The notes under the pieces: generated by a model
Told to the model about the DNA's origin: nothing
Databases searched by the model: none
The model's input: the letters and a program-made list of their open reading frames with translations, nothing else
Made by a program: the position numbers and the translations under genes
NCBI GenBank assembly: GCA_947463105.1
Contig: CANHSD010000104.1
Location: 1-9,861, forward strand
Length of the DNA: 9,861 bases
Origin: Chitinophagaceae bacterium
Lineage (GTDB): Bacteria > Bacteroidota > Bacteroidia > Chitinophagales > Chitinophagaceae
Direction of reading: 5' to 3'
In this document: piece by piece, positions 7,725 through 9,861 of the stretch
Layout of the letters: each line of letters begins with the position of its first letter
Numbering within the stretch: the first letter of the stretch is position 1

Positions 7725-7793
7725 ATGTTAAAATTGTTACATTTTTCCTTCGTCAAGAGTGATACCTGTTTGTAAATCAACTGATGTTCGTCA

Positions 7794-7824
7794 TTTGCCA
7801 TGGTAAAATCAGGGTGTATCATTG
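7794..7824 (+). promoter_or_regulatory. Candidate promoter for the eRF1-like gene
   Basis: TTTG at 7794-7797, then 19 nt, then TATCATTG at 7817-7824, which matches TAnnTTTG at all but one base. Spacing fits the Bacteroidota -33/-7 arrangement. The predicted transcript starts near 7829, giving a leader of about 37 nt to the ATG at 7866. Confidence 0.4.
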
Positions 7825-7865
7825 CAGTTATTTCAATCATATTTAACTGACAATTAATTATTTAT

Positions 7866-8297
7866 ATGAAAAAATCAGCCAATCAAACCATTTATGCCAT
7901 TTGGATTGACAGAAAACATGCCATGGTGATGAAAGCAACAACAGAAGGAGAACCCGAATTCATTGAAATCAAGTCTGGAGCCGGCAGAGAAAGATTTGAT
8001 GGGGAAACAACCAATAAAACCGGCATGTTGGGCACTTCCCTTGACTGGCAGAAAAAAATGCAGGAAAGGGAAAACAACCATGTGCAGCAATTCCTAAAAA
8101 AAGTGGTTGATCAAATACAGCAAGCCAAAGAAATCCTGATCCTGGGTTCCGGTGATACCCGGTATGAACTTCAAAACATCATTGAAAAGAGCAAATCGTT
8201 GCAGGATATCCCTTTGAAAAATCGTGCATTCAGGAAAATCACCAAAAGAGAGCTTGAACAGGAAATGGAAAAAGAGTTTAGCCTACACCTGGATTAA
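7866..8297 (+). CDS. Small protein resembling the bacterial eRF1-like (baeRF) family
   Basis: A 143-residue soluble protein with no signal peptide or membrane segment. Near the N-terminus it has YAIWIDRKHAMVM (10-22), and near the C-terminus EILILGSGDTRYELQNIIE (89-107) followed by a basic, charged helical tail (KITKRELEQEMEKEF). The pair of motifs, a WID-[RH]-K-x-A strand and an ILGxGxx[KR]xEL loop-helix, is the pattern I associate with short bacterial proteins related to eRF1 domain 3 or the archaeo-eukaryotic release factor superfamily, sometimes annotated as translation-machinery-associated. This assignment is by eye. The middle (40-70) is polar and probably flexible. Function is unknown; a ribosome-rescue or stalled-complex role is only inference from the superfamily. 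It precedes the exonuclease/GIY-YIG gene on the same strand by 66 nt, with a hairpin between. Confidence 0.85.
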   Translation: MKKSANQTIYAIWIDRKHAMVMKATTEGEPEFIEIKSGAGRERFDGETTNKTGMLGTSLDWQKKMQERENNHVQQFLKKVVDQIQQAKEILILGSGDTRYELQNIIEKSKSLQDIPLKNRAFRKITKRELEQEMEKEFSLHLD

Positions 8298-8303
8298 GTT
8301 TTC

Positions 8304-8335
8304 AACAAGCCAATTGCCTTCGGAATTATCTTGTT
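8304..8335 (+). terminator. Hairpin between the eRF1-like and nuclease genes (terminator or regulatory)
   Basis: Inverted repeat: AACAAG (8304-8309) pairs with CTTGTT (8330-8335), and inside it AATT (8312-8315) pairs with AATT (8324-8327). The tip CTTCGG (8318-8323) can form a UUCG tetraloop closed by C-G. A 2x2 internal loop separates the two stems and GC (8316-8317) is bulged. It begins 6 nt after the stop of the eRF1-like gene. The following bases (AATTT) are only moderately T-rich, so intrinsic termination is plausible but not certain. Confidence 0.45.
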
Positions 8336-8342
8336 AATTTCG
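8314..8342 (+). promoter_or_regulatory. Weak candidate promoter for the nuclease gene
   Basis: TTG at 8314-8316, 18 nt, then TAATTTCG at 8335-8342, one mismatch from TAnnTTTG. Predicts a leader of about 18 nt to ATG 8364. It overlaps the hairpin at 8304-8335. Confidence 0.25.
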
Positions 8343-8363
8343 GATAATATTCGTGGGCAAGGC

Positions 8364-9746
8364 ATGTACGCAATTGTAGACATAGAAACAACAGGAGGAA
8401 ACGCAGGAACAGGAAGCATCACTGAGATTGCTATCCTGATCAGCGATGGGAAGACCATCATGCACAGGTATACCACCCTTGTGAACCCTATGCAACCCAT
8501 TCCCATTTTCATTGAAAAACTAACAGGCATCACCGACAGGATGGTCAGCAAGGCCCCTGTGTTTGGTCAGGTTGCAAAAGACGTATACGAACTGCTGCAA
8601 GACAAGGTTTTTGTCGCCCACAATGTCAACTTTGATTTTTCGTTTATTGCACACCAGCTTTCGCAGCATGGGTTCAAGTTGAATTCCAGGAAGCTCTGCA
8701 CTGTAAGGCTGAGCAGAAAAATATTTGAAGGTCACCAAAGTTATAGCCTGGGTAACCTTTGCCGTTCGCTCGATATCAGCATTGAAGACCGGCACCGGGC
8801 CATGGGAGATGCAGAGGCCACAACCGTCCTTTTTCACAAACTGCTTGAACATGACAGACAGAACAATATTGAAACCATGCTCAAGAAAGGCAGCGGAGAC
8901 AGCTACCTGCCCATGCATCTGTCCAGCAATGATCTTGAGCGGATGCCCAATACGCCGGGTGTCTATTATTTTCATGATCATAAAGGGAAAATAATATACG
9001 TAGGAAAGGCGAAACGCTTGAAAAAGCGGGTCACCAGTCATTTTACAAACAACGACGTCAGCAAGAAAAAACAAGACCTCATCAGGATGGTCAGCAAGAT
9101 CAGTTTTCGGGAATGTGGCAATGAATTGATGATGGGTGTTTTCGAGAGCATTGAAATCAAAAGATTGTGGCCGGCCTTCAACAGGTCACAGAAAAAATTT
9201 GAAAACCGTTTTGGGATTTGCAGTTATGAAGACATGAAGGGAGTCATTCGGCTGGGAATTGTCAAGAAGAAAAAACACTTACAACCGCATACATCATTTC
9301 CGATGCAGGTAGATGGGCAGAGGCTGCTGAACAAACTTGCAAGAGAACACAAGCTTTGCCCCAAAATGTGTTTTCTGCAAAAAGAGCAGGTTGCCTGTGT
9401 GGGAAAAGAAGAAGCCTTTTGTGAAGGCATCTGTGAACATACTGAAGACATCGCATCCTACAATACCAAGGTAAAAATGGCCATCCGTGAAATGATCCAT
9501 CACTCCCCCACCATCGCGGTATTTGGCGAGGGCAGGGAAAGCACTGAGTTGACCTGCATCATGATTGGGAGAAACGATTTTCTTGCACTGGGATATGTTC
9601 CAAAGGAAGCACAGAAATTAAAAAAAGATAAACTGGTAAAACTGCTGGAACCTGCAGTCTCCAATGAATTCATCCGGTCTCTGGTCATCAACCAGGCAGC
9701 GCTGCATCCAGCCATGAGTGTGCATTTCAAAGAAAAATTGAATTAA
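8364..9746 (+). CDS. DEDDh exonuclease (DnaQ-like) fused to GIY-YIG nuclease with UvrC-like cysteine cluster
   Basis: A 460-residue two-nuclease protein. Residues 1-165 form a DnaQ/epsilon-type 3'-5' exonuclease with all five DEDDh residues visible: D6 and E8 (VDIETTGG), D91 (HNVNFDF), H144 and D149 (HRAMGDA). Residues about 195-275 form a GIY-YIG domain: PGVYYF (198-203), IYVGKA (211-216), Arg222, and the metal-binding Glu261 before IKRLWPAFN. Then comes a cysteine cluster C332, C336, C345, C353, C357; the C-x7-C-x3-C part has the spacing of UvrC's cluster-binding cysteines. The C-terminal 100 residues are not recognised. This is the known exonuclease-Cho/UvrC-like fusion architecture, probably acting in DNA repair; substrate is not established. 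Start ATG 8364 is chosen because the exonuclease fold begins right there; an upstream TTG at 8331 lies in the hairpin. Confidence 0.93.
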   Translation: MYAIVDIETTGGNAGTGSITEIAILISDGKTIMHRYTTLVNPMQPIPIFIEKLTGITDRMVSKAPVFGQVAKDVYELLQDKVFVAHNVNFDFSFIAHQLSQHGFKLNSRKLCTVRLSRKIFEGHQSYSLGNLCRSLDISIEDRHRAMGDAEATTVLFHKLLEHDRQNNIETMLKKGSGDSYLPMHLSSNDLERMPNTPGVYYFHDHKGKIIYVGKAKRLKKRVTSHFTNNDVSKKKQDLIRMVSKISFRECGNELMMGVFESIEIKRLWPAFNRSQKKFENRFGICSYEDMKGVIRLGIVKKKKHLQPHTSFPMQVDGQRLLNKLAREHKLCPKMCFLQKEQVACVGKEEAFCEGICEHTEDIASYNTKVKMAIREMIHHSPTIAVFGEGRESTELTCIMIGRNDFLALGYVPKEAQKLKKDKLVKLLEPAVSNEFIRSLVINQAALHPAMSVHFKEKLN

Positions 9747-9752
9747 AGAAAG

Positions 9753-9861
9753 CTATCCCTTCAACTCCTCAACGGTAGCACCAATGCCCCGGTCGGTAAT
9801 GGCATCACACATGGGTTTAAGTTCATCGTAAGAGCCGTGCTTTACACCGTACTTGCCTTTG
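9753..9861 (-). CDS. Unidentified protein, C-terminal 35 residues only
   Basis: An open minus-strand frame enters from the right edge and ends at TAG 9755-9753. The visible residues are hydrophilic and well behaved (KYGVKHGSYDELKPM near the edge, ending ATVEELKG), and codon use looks like the neighbours, so a real gene end is likely. I do not recognise the family from this fragment. Its stop lies 6 nt from the stop of the convergent nuclease gene. Confidence 0.65.
   Translation of the reverse strand, partial: KGKYGVKHGSYDELKPMCDAITDRGIGATVEELKG

Noticed and set aside
8520..9074. 184-codon minus-strand open frame
   Set aside because: Antisense to the exonuclease/GIY-YIG gene; no recognisable motif.
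1..9861. Search for a defence system, mobile element, CRISPR or secondary-metabolite cluster
   Set aside because: All large genes are housekeeping or recognisable conserved families; no integrase, transposase, repeat array or att-like repeats were seen.

Overview
The window looks like an ordinary chromosomal stretch from a member of the Bacteroidota, most likely in or near the Chitinophagales. The main reasons are the promoters, which match the Bacteroidota -7 consensus TAnnTTTG just upstream of several start codons, the lack of clear Shine-Dalgarno sequences, a secreted protein resembling the C-terminal domain of the gliding/type IX secretion protein GldM, and the general look of the PriA, ValS and MtaB proteins. 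The taxonomic call is inference; no marker RNA is present. I see no tRNA or rRNA gene, insertion sequence, integrase, phage gene, CRISPR array or toxin-antitoxin pair.

Layout, left to right: (1) priA (minus strand, runs off the left edge), preceded in the same frame by a PlsC-family acyltransferase gene whose TAA stop lies 12 nt before the priA start, which appears to be TTG. (2) A 46-nt divergent region with two facing TAnnTTTG boxes drives the acyltransferase/priA unit leftward and mtaB rightward; both transcripts would be almost leaderless. (3) mtaB (plus) meets head-on, with a 6-nt gap, a minus-strand gene for a small secreted GldM-C-like protein that has its own, probably leaderless, promoter. 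(4) valS (minus), whose start is fixed by a TAnnTTTG box. (5) An AT-rich spacer holding a 39-codon minus-strand ORF for a single-pass membrane peptide, with its own candidate promoter. (6) On the plus strand, a small protein resembling the bacterial eRF1-like (baeRF) family, then a hairpin, then a two-domain nuclease: a DEDDh 3'-5' exonuclease fused to a GIY-YIG nuclease with a UvrC-type cysteine cluster. (7) The 3' end of an unidentified minus-strand gene, again convergent with a 6-nt gap.

Functionally the window is information-processing housekeeping: replication restart (PriA), probable DNA repair (exonuclease/GIY-YIG), tRNA charging (ValS), tRNA modification at position 37 (MtaB), possible ribosome-linked function (eRF1-like), plus one lipid-synthesis enzyme. 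I do not find a coherent new multi-gene system. The points most worth a second look are the tiny membrane ORF, the small GldM-C-like protein, the eRF1-like protein, the leaderless promoter pattern, the stop-separated acyltransferase/priA frame, and the hairpin before the nuclease gene.
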